From positions 1-64,000 of the forward strand of contig JAVBJN010000064.1 of assembly GCA_031546985.1 (NCBI GenBank): 64,000 bases of DNA, given 5' to 3'. A program made the position numbers and the translations under genes. Within the stretch, counting starts at the first letter, position 1; each line of letters begins with the position of its first letter. This document shows, piece after piece, positions 1 through 8,518 of this stretch. The DNA comes from JAVBJN01 sp031546985. GTDB taxonomy: Bacteria; Bacteroidota; Bacteroidia; Chitinophagales; Chitinophagaceae. The notes under the pieces were generated by a model. The model ran no database searches. It was not told the origin of the DNA and worked only from the letters and a program-made list of their open reading frames with translations.

Positions 1-76
1 GGGATTTTTGTTGGGTAGACCTGGCTTCGACAAGCTCAGCCACCGTGGTGTTTATTATTACTTTTCATTTCACTGC

Positions 77-116
77 TCAGGTGCGTGAGCCCCGCATAGG
101 CGTGAGAGGCACCTGA
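77..116. repeat. Imperfect palindromic intergenic element
   Basis: Two 8-bp arms, TCAGGTGC at 77..84 and GCACCTGA at 109..116, are perfect inverted repeats around a 24-base loop that itself holds two copies of GCGTGAG. The bases before it (about 23..43) resemble one arm of the larger inverted repeat at 61005..61096 (TTCGACAAGCTCAGCC against CTTCGGCAGGCTCAGG). It looks like a dispersed extragenic palindrome rather than a terminator, because no T-run follows either side. Confidence 0.45.
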
Positions 117-128
117 CAGGTTATTGCC

Positions 129-198
129 TATTCACCATTCACTTTTGACTTCTCACTTCTCACCATTCACCTCTCACCTTTGATCTTTCACTTCTCAC
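129..198 (-). repeat. 7-bp short-period array downstream of lolD
   Basis: Read on the minus strand this is ten consecutive 7-mers of the form GTGARWG (GTGAGAA, GTGAAAG, GTGAATG and variants) with no slippage of the period. It begins one base after the stop codon of the minus-strand ATPase gene, so it lies at that gene's immediate 3' end. Each unit carries a TGA or a related triplet. The 8-bp array at 24179..24282 has the same design. Confidence 0.7.
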
Positions 199-199
199 C

Positions 200-880
200 T
201 CATTGAATCACCGCCTGTTTCGTAACGGTTTGAATAATCTCCCCGTCTTTCATAATCAGTTCCCGGTCGGCCATTTGCGCCAGTTTCTCATTGTGGGTTA
301 CGATCAGGAAGGTTTGGTTCAGCTCGTTTCGCAGCCGGAAAAAGAGTTCGTGAATATCCTGCGCATTGTGGCTGTCGAGGTTGCCCGTAGGCTCGTCTGC
401 CAGCACAATAGCCGGCTGGTTAATTAAAGCGCGGGCTATGGCTACTCTTTGCTGTTCTCCGCCTGATAAAGCGCCCGGCTTGTGTTCGGTACGCATACCA
501 AGGCCAAGCAGTTTGAGCAGCTTAATGGCCTCCTCACGGGCCTTAGCATTGCGTTCTCCTGCAATGAGGGCAGGCATCATTACATTTTCGAGTGCGGTAA
601 ATTCCGGCAGCAGGTGGTGAAACTGGAATACAAAGCCAATGCGTGTATTGCGGAATTGCGCCAGCGCTTTAGGCGGCAGCGTATTAACCACCTTGTTTTC
701 GATAATGATTTCGCCGGAGTCGGGTTTGTCTAATGTGCCAATGATATGGAGTAAGGTACTTTTGCCTGCGCCGGATGCTCCCGTAATGGTTACAATTTCT
801 CCGCGGGCTACTTCCAGGCTTACATGTTTAACAACTTCGAGGTGCGCATATTGCTTACTTAGGGCTTTTACGGATAGCAT
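200..880 (-). CDS. lolD: LolD-type ABC transporter ATP-binding protein
   Basis: ATPase of the MacB/LolD class, which powers release of lipoproteins from the inner membrane or extraction of substrates by FtsX-type permeases. Visible motifs are Walker A GASGAGKST (residues 34-42), the ABC signature LSGGEQQR (138-145), Walker B with LADEPTGNLD (160-169) and the switch His in VTHNE. At 226 residues it is full length for the family. The ATG at 880 is chosen over an upstream TTG at 898 because the homologous fold starts at MLSVKAL. No LolC/E-like permease is adjacent, so the LolD name rests on the ATPase alone; YtrE/MacB-like ATPases are alternatives. Confidence 0.82.
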   Translation of the reverse strand: MLSVKALSKQYAHLEVVKHVSLEVARGEIVTITGASGAGKSTLLHIIGTLDKPDSGEIIIENKVVNTLPPKALAQFRNTRIGFVFQFHHLLPEFTALENVMMPALIAGERNAKAREEAIKLLKLLGLGMRTEHKPGALSGGEQQRVAIARALINQPAIVLADEPTGNLDSHNAQDIHELFFRLRNELNQTFLIVTHNEKLAQMADRELIMKDGEIIQTVTKQAVIQ

Positions 881-916
881 GTCGCTAAATTGGCACAAAA
901 AGTTAATTATCGAAAA

Positions 917-947
917 TTTGTTTTTGTAAACAGAAATTCTACTTTTG
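917..947 (+). promoter_or_regulatory. Bacteroidota-type promoter for the DUF2795 gene
   Basis: TTTG at 917..920 and TACTTTTG at 940..947 are separated by 19 bases, matching the Bacteroidota sigma factor consensus TTTG-N19/20-TAnnTTTG. The start codon follows 35 bases later. The promoter sits between divergently transcribed genes. Confidence 0.75.
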
Positions 948-982
948 CCGTATATTCATAACGAGTTAAAAATTAGTGAAAT

Positions 983-1204
983 ATGTTCTGGAATCTAGAA
1001 TTGGCATCATACCTTGAAGACGCCCCATGGCCTGCAACTAAAGATGAACTGATTGATTACGCCATCCGTTCCGGTGCTCCGCTCGAAGTGGTAGAAAACC
1101 TGCAAGAACTGGACGACGAAGGCGAGATCTTCGAAAGTATTGAAGATATATGGCCTGATTATCCAACACAGGAAGACTTTTTCTTCAATGAAGACGAATA
1201 TTAA
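983..1204 (+). CDS. DUF2795 domain protein
   Basis: Small acidic protein of 73 residues with the DUF2795 core PWPATKDELIDYAI (residues 18-31) followed by a helix and an Asp/Glu-rich tail ending in FFFNEDEY. The family is widespread in Bacteroidota and often single copy; its function is unknown. There is no signal peptide or membrane segment, so it should be cytoplasmic. It is a single-gene transcript, with a consensus promoter upstream and a strong hairpin terminator 20 bases downstream. Confidence 0.88.
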   Translation: MFWNLELASYLEDAPWPATKDELIDYAIRSGAPLEVVENLQELDDEGEIFESIEDIWPDYPTQEDFFFNEDEY

Positions 1205-1222
1205 ATTGATCTGATTGTATTT

Positions 1223-1261
1223 AAAAAGCCGTCCCGGCAGTATTGCGGGGACGGCTTTTTT
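1223..1261. terminator. Bidirectional hairpin terminator
   Basis: GCCGTCCC at 1228..1235 pairs with GGGACGGC at 1248..1255, flanked by A-run and T-run, so it can end the plus-strand DUF2795 transcript and the minus-strand recN transcript that converge here. Confidence 0.9.
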
Positions 1262-1309
1262 ATGCGTCGAAGTTTATTTGTTTTCCGGATCTCCCGGAAT
1301 GAAAAGCTG

Positions 1310-2968
1310 CTAATTTAAAATCAGTTCTTTCGCGTTTTCCAATGCGGCTACCGTTGGGTTTTCGCCACTCAGCATCTGGGCTACCGCGCGGATGCGCTCT
1401 TCTGTAGTAAGTACCCGTATCTTGGTATTGATCTTACCGGTATTGTCCTGGCCTTTGTACACAAACAAATGGTAATTGGCCTTGCCCGCAATTTGTGGTT
1501 GGTGCGTAATGCAAATGATCTGGTGATACTCGGCCAATGCTTTGAGGATAATGCCCACTTGCTTGGCGGCTTCGCCGGAAATACCGGTATCGATCTCATC
1601 AAAAATAAGCGTAGGCAATTCAATGGCTTTGGCCACCAGGGTTTTTACACACAGCATTAAGCGGCTCAACTCACCACCACTGGCCACTTTGCGCAGCGGC
1701 TGGAAATTGCCGATGGCATTGGCATCGAACAGGAACTCTACCAGGTCGGCGCCATCCGCAGCCAGGGCTTTGGGTGTAAGTCTTACCTGCAGGGTAGCAT
1801 TGGGCATACCCACCTGGTGTAGTAGTGTTTTGGTCTTGTGCTCCAGATCGCCGATCTGCGCGGTACGGTTAAGGGTAATTTGCGCAGCCAGTGTTATGGT
1901 TTTGTCCAGCGACAGTTGTACTTCTTTCTCCAGCTTTTCGATCTGCTCTTCGAGCTGCACGGTGTTTTGCAATTGCTCTTCCAACTGCTCGCGTATCTGT
2001 AGCAGCTCTGCTGTAGCCAGCACATTATGTTTCTTGAGTAGTTTGTTACCCAGGTTTATACGGTCGTTGAGCCAGGTTTGGCGCTCGGCGTTAAATTCAA
2101 TGGTGCTTTGCAGGCTATCCAATTCGGTCGCTACATCTTTCAGCTCTACATAAGCGCTCTGTAATCTTTCTGCCAGCGGTTGCAATGCGGGTAAAAACGC
2201 GGCCATTTGCTGCAATTGCTGGCTGTTGCTGCGCAGCAGTTGCGTTACAGGTTGCTCGCCTTCCTGCAGCATCCACGATGTTTTACTAATGGCTTCCTGC
2301 AATACCTCGGCATGGCTCATGCTTTTGAACTCAATATCGAGGTCTTCGATCTCGTTGGGTTGCAAAGCGGCCTCTTCCAGCTCGTTAAACAGAAATTGGT
2401 TAAAGTCCTGCTCCTTCTGCTGCTGTGCCTGCTCGGTTTTGAGCTGCACCAATTGCGATTGCTGGTTTTGCCACTGGCGAAACTGCTGGCGATATTGCTG
2501 CAATAACTCCGGGTGCTGTGCCAGCGCATCCAGTACTTTGGTCTGGAAATCGGCTTCGCCGATAGACAGGGTATCGAACTGGCGGTGCAGGTCTACCTGC
2601 AGGTTGCTGATGGCTTGCAGTTGGGTAAGATTTACCGGGGTGTCGTTTACAAAAGCCCGGCTCTTGCCATTGGCGCTGATCTCTCTGCGGAGCAGCAGCT
2701 CGTGGCCATGATCGAGCTCTTCGGCTTTAAGCCATTCCTGGGCTATGGTATTGTGTGTAATGTCGAAGGTGCCTTCGATAATACATTTCTGTTCTTTATG
2801 CTTGAGTACGGAGGTGTCGGCTCTTTCGCCCAAAATGAGGCTCAGCGCGCCCAGCAGGATCGATTTACCTGCTCCGGTCTCGCCCGTAATGGTATTGAAT
2901 CCCGAAGCGAAAAGCACTTCCAGTTCGTCGATGATAGCGTAATTGCTGATGTACAGTTTCTGTAGCAT
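1310..2968 (-). CDS. recN: DNA repair protein RecN
   Basis: SMC-like ATPase that acts in recombinational repair of double-strand breaks, thought to hold or align broken DNA. Walker A GETGAGKS lies at residues 29-36, then a long Gln/Leu-rich coiled coil fills about residues 155-380, and the C-terminal ATPase half carries the signature ASGGELSRL (near 430) and Walker B LIFDEIDTGISG (near 455), followed by CITHQPQIA. Length of 552 residues is normal. Initiation at the ATG 2968 places the ATPase N-terminus MLQKLYISNYAIID as in homologues. No SOS operator was recognised upstream. Confidence 0.95.
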   Translation of the reverse strand: MLQKLYISNYAIIDELEVLFASGFNTITGETGAGKSILLGALSLILGERADTSVLKHKEQKCIIEGTFDITHNTIAQEWLKAEELDHGHELLLRREISANGKSRAFVNDTPVNLTQLQAISNLQVDLHRQFDTLSIGEADFQTKVLDALAQHPELLQQYRQQFRQWQNQQSQLVQLKTEQAQQQKEQDFNQFLFNELEEAALQPNEIEDLDIEFKSMSHAEVLQEAISKTSWMLQEGEQPVTQLLRSNSQQLQQMAAFLPALQPLAERLQSAYVELKDVATELDSLQSTIEFNAERQTWLNDRINLGNKLLKKHNVLATAELLQIREQLEEQLQNTVQLEEQIEKLEKEVQLSLDKTITLAAQITLNRTAQIGDLEHKTKTLLHQVGMPNATLQVRLTPKALAADGADLVEFLFDANAIGNFQPLRKVASGGELSRLMLCVKTLVAKAIELPTLIFDEIDTGISGEAAKQVGIILKALAEYHQIICITHQPQIAGKANYHLFVYKGQDNTGKINTKIRVLTTEERIRAVAQMLSGENPTVAALENAKELILN

Positions 2969-3004
2969 AACTTGATTTCGGTTCTAAATTACAAAAGCTA
3001 TGGA

Positions 3005-4492
3005 TCAGTTTTGGGAAATCCGGTTTATGGCCGCTTTGGCCCGCTGGTCGAGCGAATTTTTATAATCGTGCCCATGCATCGCCAGGCATCGGCGGTAAAA
3101 AGCCAGGGCCAGGGTATTGTTGTGCTGGCGCTCATATATAGCGCCTACTTCGAGCGCTGCTCTGGCCGCAAAGTGCTCGGGCTGGTTCTCGCCTGTTTTG
3201 ATGGTGGTAAGGTAGTAAGGAATAGCCTTGTCGTCTTGCCCCATCAGGTCATAAATGCGGCCCAGGCGGTAAGAAAATTCTGTTTTCTCCGCATTGGTGG
3301 TAAACGAAGTGCTGCTTTTACCCGCCACCAGTTGCAACGCGTCGGCATAATAGCCGCCATCGCAAAGCAATCCTGTTTTTAACAGTAAGGCATTAGGGTA
3401 GGCTGGCAGTTTGGCAAAACGGAGGGCCTGTTTATCGGCATCGGTTTCGGTATTGCCTTTAGAGATAACCAGTTGTTTGTATTGGTTGGCCTTAGCAATA
3501 TTACCCTGTAGGTAAGCCAGGGTAGACAGTTTCTTGTACGCATCCTTCACATAAAACTTGCCCTTAAAACCTTTGGTAAAAGCCAGCAGGTAAGGTTCTG
3601 CCCCAAAATCGAGGTGGTAGAGCAGGGCAGAGCCAAGCTCATAATCCATCATAGGCACATTCAGGTAAGTATTGCCATCCTCAAAATTGCGGATCACCTG
3701 CACGGTTTTGGCGGCCTGGTGGTTGTTAAGGCTCAGGTTGGCCTGCATAAAGGTCATAAGCAGGTTGTTGCGGGTAGCAATGCCCGCTTTGTTGATGAGC
3801 TGCCAGGCTCTTTCGGGGTTATTGCCCAGGTATTTTTGCGCGTATACAAAAAGGAATAGCGCTTCGCACTTGTTCCACTGGTTAAGTTGTATGGCTTTGT
3901 TGATGCCGGTTTCCAGCTTGGCAATGCCCTGGTCTACATTGCCTTTGATGCCCAATACACCCGCTACCCATTTATACCCATCGGGCACGGTGCCGGCAAT
4001 GGCTTCCATAGCACCCAGGTAGGGCAGGTTGTAATAGAAGTTGGGGAACTTGCTGTTGTTGTCCTTAAACAGTTGGTAAGCCGTGCGGAAATCGGTAGCT
4101 GCCCGAAAGTATTCGCCAAACTTAATGCGCATGGCGCAGCGTTGAAAATACACAATGCCTTTGCTGTACCGGAAATACGGATCATTATCGGGGCCCTTCT
4201 CCAGTTTATCGAGCCGCTGGCTCATGCGGGTTTTACAGGCTTCCCACTGCGAGGCATCTTCATTAAAAAATAAAGGGAAAAAATCGCTGTAGTTGTCCAG
4301 CATTACTGGAGCCAGGTTGGCGGGATGGGCTGCCAGTTCCTGGTTCAGCTCCTGCTTTCCGGTATTGATGCGCAATGCCACCAGGTTTTCATAGGCCTTT
4401 TTACAGGATTCGTTAAAATCGAACGAGGCTGCAAAAACGGATGGCGCGGCACTGATTGATAAGGTTAAAAGTAAAATACGAAATCGCCACAT
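3005..4492 (-). CDS. Exported TPR-like protein of unknown function
   Basis: A 495-residue protein with a signal peptide (MWRFRILLLTLSISAAPSVFA, cleavage near residue 21) and many helical pairs typical of tetratricopeptide repeats, for example FRYSKGIVYFQRCAMRIKFG, EYFRAATDFRTAYQLF and the C-terminal YRLGRIYDLMGQDDKAIPYY. Such proteins scaffold other envelope components; no catalytic motif is visible. An open frame extends 41 codons further upstream, but the signal peptide fixes the start at 4492. It follows recN with a 36-base gap on the other side, in the same direction, and may be cotranscribed with it as the upstream gene. Function unassigned. Confidence 0.75.
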   Translation of the reverse strand: MWRFRILLLTLSISAAPSVFAASFDFNESCKKAYENLVALRINTGKQELNQELAAHPANLAPVMLDNYSDFFPLFFNEDASQWEACKTRMSQRLDKLEKGPDNDPYFRYSKGIVYFQRCAMRIKFGEYFRAATDFRTAYQLFKDNNSKFPNFYYNLPYLGAMEAIAGTVPDGYKWVAGVLGIKGNVDQGIAKLETGINKAIQLNQWNKCEALFLFVYAQKYLGNNPERAWQLINKAGIATRNNLLMTFMQANLSLNNHQAAKTVQVIRNFEDGNTYLNVPMMDYELGSALLYHLDFGAEPYLLAFTKGFKGKFYVKDAYKKLSTLAYLQGNIAKANQYKQLVISKGNTETDADKQALRFAKLPAYPNALLLKTGLLCDGGYYADALQLVAGKSSTSFTTNAEKTEFSYRLGRIYDLMGQDDKAIPYYLTTIKTGENQPEHFAARAALEVGAIYERQHNNTLALAFYRRCLAMHGHDYKNSLDQRAKAAINRISQN

Positions 4493-4655
4493 GGGGGCGA
4501 AAATACAGAATTCGGGTCGAAGAGGCGGCGCTGTGGTATTCGTTAAAGCATTGTTGTATAAAAAATAATATGGTGCGCCCGGTAAGCGTGACGGTAATAA
4601 AACAAATGCCTGCAACTATTGCAGGCATTTTATAATAAGATAATTGAGGTAACGG

Positions 4656-4877
4656 TTACAGCCATTTGAGCGGATTTCTCCGGGCGCTGAGTATATATTC
4701 TTTCAGATTAATCCAGAATGCGAGTACCATATAAATGATAACCGGCGATCCCATGGTAAGGAATGAAATATAGATGAACCATAAACGGATGCGGGAGGTA
4801 GCTACGCCCAGCTTTTCGCCAATGGCGGTACAAACCCCGAAAGCTTTCCATTCTACAAATTCCTTTAAGCGCTTCAT
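4656..4877 (-). CDS. PspC domain membrane protein
   Basis: A 73-residue protein matching the PspC domain: a short N-terminal segment (MKRLKEFVEWKAFGVCTAIGE), the GVATSRIRLWFIY core and two hydrophobic stretches (residues 29-42 and 44-57). PspC proteins respond to envelope stress in proteobacteria; in Bacteroidota they occur as small stand-alone genes of unclear role. Position of the start is set by the Met at 4877; codons up to 4928 are open but look non-coding. It stands alone on the minus strand, upstream of the TPR gene by 163 bases. Confidence 0.8.
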   Translation of the reverse strand: MKRLKEFVEWKAFGVCTAIGEKLGVATSRIRLWFIYISFLTMGSPVIIYMVLAFWINLKEYILSARRNPLKWL

Positions 4878-5095
4878 ATGTCTGATAGGTGGATAATCTG
4901 TTAAATATATAAATGAGATGGTCTGCAAATTTATTGAAAATACTGTTTCGCGGGGGCAGGTTAACGAATCCTTAGCAATAAAAAAGTCATTGTCACATTA
5001 TTATCATGCCATATTGCAGGTAGTGCTTTTCCTTTTGACGCAATATGAGTAACTTCGCGGTACTTTTAATAATCTCTTACAAATCTTGTTCAACT

Positions 5096-7363
5096 ATGGT
5101 TTTCGATTTGGATATGATCAAGAAGGTGTATGCGGAAATGCCTGCCAAGGTTGAAGCTGCCCGTAAATTGCTGGGCCGCCCGTTAACCCTCACCGAAAAA
5201 ATCTTGTATGCTCACCTTGATCAGCCCACCGCGACTGCATTTGAGCGTGGTAAGGACTATGTGGATTTTCGTCCTGACCGTGTGGCGATGCAGGATGCAA
5301 CTGCCCAGATGGCCCTGTTGCAATTTATGACCTGCGGCCGCGACAAAGTTGCTGTTCCCTCTACTGTACACTGCGATCACCTGATTCAGGCCAAAATTGG
5401 CGCTTCAGACGATCTGGACCGTGCAGTAAATGAAAATAAAGAAGTATATGATTTCCTGGCTTCTGTTTCTGACCGTTATGGTATCGGATTCTGGAAAGCA
5501 GGTGCTGGTATCATTCACCAAGTGGTACTGGAAAACTACGCCTTCCCCGGTGGTATGATGATCGGTACCGATTCTCACACGCCTAACGCGGGTGGTTTGG
5601 GTATGATCGCTATTGGTGTAGGTGGTGCCGACGCGTGCGACGTGATGGCTGGCCTGCCCTGGGAGCTGAAAATGCCTAAACTGATTGGTGTACACCTGAA
5701 AGGTAAGCTGAGTGGCTGGGCTTCTGCCAAAGACGTTATTCTGTGGGTTGCCGGTAAACTGACCGTAAAAGGTGGTACCGGTTGCATTGTAGAGTACTTT
5801 GGTGAAGGTTCCCGCAACCTGAGCGCAACCGGTAAAGGTACTATTGGTAACATGGGCGCCGAAATCGGTGCTACCACTTCTACCTTCGGCTACGACGAAG
5901 CTATGGAGCGTTACCTGCGTGCTACCGGCCGCGATGGTGTAGCAGATGCTGCCAACACTATTAAAGAACACCTGACCGGTGATGCGGAAGTGTATGCTAA
6001 CCCTGAGCAATATTTTGACCAGGTTATAGAACTGGATCTGAGCACACTGGAACCCTATTTGAATGGTCCTTTCACGCCGGATCTGGCTACGCCAATTTCT
6101 AAAATGAAAGAAGTAGCTGCAGCAAACGGCTGGCCTACCACTATCGAAGTGGGGCTGATCGGTAGCTGTACCAACTCTTCTTACGAAGATATCAGCCGTG
6201 CGGCTTCACTGGCCGAGCAGGCTGCTGAAAAGCACCTGGTTGCTAAAGCAGAATATACCATTACCCCGGGTTCTGAACTGGTACACTATACCATTCAGCG
6301 CGATGGCTTTATCGATACTTTCGATAAAATCGGTGGTAAAGTATTTGCCAACGCCTGCGGTCCCTGCATTGGTATGTGGGCACGTGTAGGTGCGGAGAAA
6401 AAAGAGAAAAACACCATTGTTCACTCTTTCAACCGTAACTTCCAGGCCCGTCAGGATGGTAACCCCAATACCTACGCTTTCGTAGGTTCTCCTGAACTGG
6501 TTACTGCACTGGCTATTGCTGGCGATCTTACCTTTAACCCACTGACAGACACCCTCACCAACAGCCTGGGCGAACAAGTTAAACTGGACGCTCCTACCGG
6601 TGAAGAACTGCCTCCAAAAGGTTTTGATGTAGAAGATGCCGGTTACCAGGCTCCTGCCGAAGACGGTAGCCAAGTGGTGGTTTCTGTTTCTGAAACCTCT
6701 TCCCGCCTGCAACTGCTGAGTCCGTTTACCCCATGGAACGGTGCAGACCTGAAAGGTTTGAAACTGTTGCTCAAAGCAAAAGGTAAATGTACCACAGACC
6801 ATATCTCTATGGCCGGTCCATGGTTGAAATTCCGTGGCCACCTGGATAATATCTCCAATAACCTGCTCATTGGCGCTACCAACTTCTTTAACGAGAAGAT
6901 CAACAGCGTTAAAAACCAGGTAGATGGTTCTTATGGCGAAGTACCTGCAGTACAACGTGTGTATAAAGCACAGGGTATTGGTACCATCGTGGTAGGCGAC
7001 GAAAACTACGGTGAAGGATCCAGCCGCGAGCACGCAGCAATGGAGCCCCGCCACCTGGGTGTACGTGTAGTACTGGTAAAATCATTTGCCCGTATCCACG
7101 AAACCAACCTGAAAAAACAAGGTATGCTGGCTATTACCTTTGCAGATAAAGAAGATTACAACAAGATCCAGGAAGATGATGCGATCGATGTTGTAGGTCT
7201 CACCGAATTTGCTCCTGGTAAGCAACTTACCATGGTACTGCACCACAGCGATGGTACTACAGAGCAGTTTGCTGTAAACCACACGTATAATGCACAGCAG
7301 ATCGAGTGGTTCAAAGCAGGTTCTGCGCTGAACGTAATCCGCAAAGATTTTGGTGTAGCTTAA
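5096..7363 (+). CDS. Aconitate hydratase (mitochondrial type)
   Basis: Converts citrate to isocitrate through cis-aconitate in the TCA cycle. The 4Fe-4S ligands are visible: Cys358 in GSCTNSSYED and Cys421/Cys424 in ANACGPCIGMW. The swivel domain near the C-terminus carries GEGSSREHAAMEPRHLG. At 755 residues and with this motif spacing it belongs to the mitochondrial/AcnA-like group rather than AcnB. The ATG at 5096 (MVFDLDMIKKVYAEMP) is preferred over an in-frame ATG at 5045, whose extra 17 residues are not conserved in type. It is a single-gene unit with a perfect hairpin at 7396..7420. Confidence 0.95.
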   Translation: MVFDLDMIKKVYAEMPAKVEAARKLLGRPLTLTEKILYAHLDQPTATAFERGKDYVDFRPDRVAMQDATAQMALLQFMTCGRDKVAVPSTVHCDHLIQAKIGASDDLDRAVNENKEVYDFLASVSDRYGIGFWKAGAGIIHQVVLENYAFPGGMMIGTDSHTPNAGGLGMIAIGVGGADACDVMAGLPWELKMPKLIGVHLKGKLSGWASAKDVILWVAGKLTVKGGTGCIVEYFGEGSRNLSATGKGTIGNMGAEIGATTSTFGYDEAMERYLRATGRDGVADAANTIKEHLTGDAEVYANPEQYFDQVIELDLSTLEPYLNGPFTPDLATPISKMKEVAAANGWPTTIEVGLIGSCTNSSYEDISRAASLAEQAAEKHLVAKAEYTITPGSELVHYTIQRDGFIDTFDKIGGKVFANACGPCIGMWARVGAEKKEKNTIVHSFNRNFQARQDGNPNTYAFVGSPELVTALAIAGDLTFNPLTDTLTNSLGEQVKLDAPTGEELPPKGFDVEDAGYQAPAEDGSQVVVSVSETSSRLQLLSPFTPWNGADLKGLKLLLKAKGKCTTDHISMAGPWLKFRGHLDNISNNLLIGATNFFNEKINSVKNQVDGSYGEVPAVQRVYKAQGIGTIVVGDENYGEGSSREHAAMEPRHLGVRVVLVKSFARIHETNLKKQGMLAITFADKEDYNKIQEDDAIDVVGLTEFAPGKQLTMVLHHSDGTTEQFAVNHTYNAQQIEWFKAGSALNVIRKDFGVA

Positions 7364-7395
7364 TTGCCACGCTAAAATATTTATATGTTGTTTCC

Positions 7396-7420
7396 AAACC
7401 CGGCCCTTGTGGCCGGGTTT
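7396..7420 (+). terminator. Hairpin terminator after aconitase
   Basis: AAACCCGGCC at 7396..7405 pairs perfectly with GGCCGGGTTT at 7411..7420 around a 5-base loop, followed by GCTGTTTATT. Confidence 0.8.
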
Positions 7421-7553
7421 GCTGTTTATTGACCCAATTAGAACTACCGCCTGTGGCGGTGGAGGCGTATGATGGCCAGGCTGGTGCCTTTGTAAGGTAT
7501 TAGAGGCTGTCGCGCTACAATGAATGGGAATGAGGATGCAATATCTGTGCGGA

Positions 7554-7618
7554 AGAGATCCTGCATCCCGCATGGGCGGGACAGGTTACGTTCGTGCCTC
7601 ACTTCACCCAGATGACAA
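7554..7618 (-). repeat. Dispersed intergenic repeat, reversed copy
   Basis: On the minus strand it runs from TTGTCATC to GCAGGATCTCT, the same borders as the element at 8421..8463, but with a longer interior containing TCCCGCCCATGCGGGA, a palindrome. Noncoding. Confidence 0.4.
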
Positions 7619-7722
7619 GCTGAATAGTGATTTACCGCCATTTGCAAGCTGTTAACAAAACAAAAGCCTTAAAACGCGGTTCTGGCACAACATTGGAATT
7701 CTGTTCATCAAACGAACCTAAT

Positions 7723-8382
7723 ATGAACAGAAACACTTTACTCACGATCGGATTTGCTGCAGTAGCTGCAATATTCACCTCTGCCAGTGCCGGTGCGCAA
7801 GGCCGCGGAAACGGACATGGACGTGGCAATGACCATGGCAATTACGAACACCGTGGTGGCGATAGAGGGCACGATCACAGAGACAATAGAAATGATGGAT
7901 ACGGAAACAACAACCGGGGTGGTGGTTATGAAAAACACGACCATTACGACAGGAACGACCGTTACGCCAACAGAGGAAGGGGATATGATAAAAGAGATTA
8001 TGGCTACCGTGGCCGTGGCAATGGTTATGCATATGGGCATGGCGGCCGTAGTTGTGGTGCCGGTTACATAGCAGCTCCGCCACGCTGGGCTTCGCGCTGC
8101 GGCTACCAGGGTTACAGCCATGTGTACTTCCCCGACTACCATACTTTTTACGATCCTTACCGTGGCGGTTATGTATACTGGAACAACAATTGGTGCTTTA
8201 GCCGTACCGTACCTGGTTTTATGGCCCGTATAGACCTGGGCAGCGCCCGCAGGCAAATGATGGACGATGTGCCTTTGGATGCAAGACCCGAATCGTATTA
8301 TGATAATTGTGCCCGGAGCTATCCCGCCCGCAGGCTTAGTGTGGAGATTCCTATTCCGGTTCCCCGGATAGTAATCCGATAA
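7723..8382 (+). CDS. Secreted Gly/His/Arg/Tyr-rich protein
   Basis: A 219-residue protein with a signal peptide (residues 1-25, ending SASAGAQ) and then about 90 residues of low complexity built from GRGNGHGRGND, GNYEHRGGDRGHD and RGRGYDKRDYGYRG-type blocks. The C-terminal part is different: it has five Cys residues and aromatic segments (YFPDYHTFYDPYRGGYVYW) that look folded. No known domain was recognised. The His/Asp-rich part could bind metal, or the Arg/Tyr-rich part polyanions; both are guesses. The start at 7723 is fixed by the signal peptide. It is monocistronic, with a perfect 15-bp terminator stem right after the stop. Confidence 0.7.
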   Translation: MNRNTLLTIGFAAVAAIFTSASAGAQGRGNGHGRGNDHGNYEHRGGDRGHDHRDNRNDGYGNNNRGGGYEKHDHYDRNDRYANRGRGYDKRDYGYRGRGNGYAYGHGGRSCGAGYIAAPPRWASRCGYQGYSHVYFPDYHTFYDPYRGGYVYWNNNWCFSRTVPGFMARIDLGSARRQMMDDVPLDARPESYYDNCARSYPARRLSVEIPIPVPRIVIR

Positions 8383-8414
8383 AAAGAAAGCACCCGTAAG
8401 GGTGCTTTCTTTTT
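8381..8414. terminator. Bidirectional terminator
   Basis: A perfect 15-bp stem (8381..8395 with 8400..8414, core GAAAGCACCC and GGGTGCTTTC) around GTAA, with A-run and T-run at the ends. It separates the secreted protein gene from the convergent histidine kinase gene. Confidence 0.9.
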
Positions 8415-8420
8415 ACATTG

Positions 8421-8463
8421 TTGTCATCCTGCGGAGCGAGGAATGAGCGAATGCAGGATCTCT
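8421..8463 (+). repeat. Dispersed hairpin repeat
   Basis: ATCCTGC at 8426..8432 and GCAGGAT at 8453..8459 are perfect 7-bp inverted arms inside TTGTCAT...CTCT borders. A related element at 17316..17354 has ATGCTGC and GCAGCAT in the same places. Confidence 0.5.
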
Positions 8464-8518
8464 ATATATAAGATATTCCTTCTTTATCTCATGGCTGTTA
8501 AGCGGTTTGTTTATAAGG

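Larger units (their letters stand above)
7364..7722. other. 359-base intergenic region
   Basis: It holds the aconitase terminator (7396..7420), a small perfect hairpin ACCGCC-TGT-GGCGGT at 7446..7460, and a reversed member of the dispersed GTCAT...GGATCTCT repeat family at 7554..7618. No further gene is evident. Confidence 0.6.

Noticed and set aside
6206..7054. 282-codon open frame on the minus strand
   Set aside because: Lies within the aconitase gene on the other strand; no supporting motif.
7738..8256. 172-codon minus-strand frame with many Val/Ile residues
   Set aside because: Complement of a repetitive Gly/Arg/Tyr coding region; the hydrophobic look comes from complementing GGN and CGN codons.
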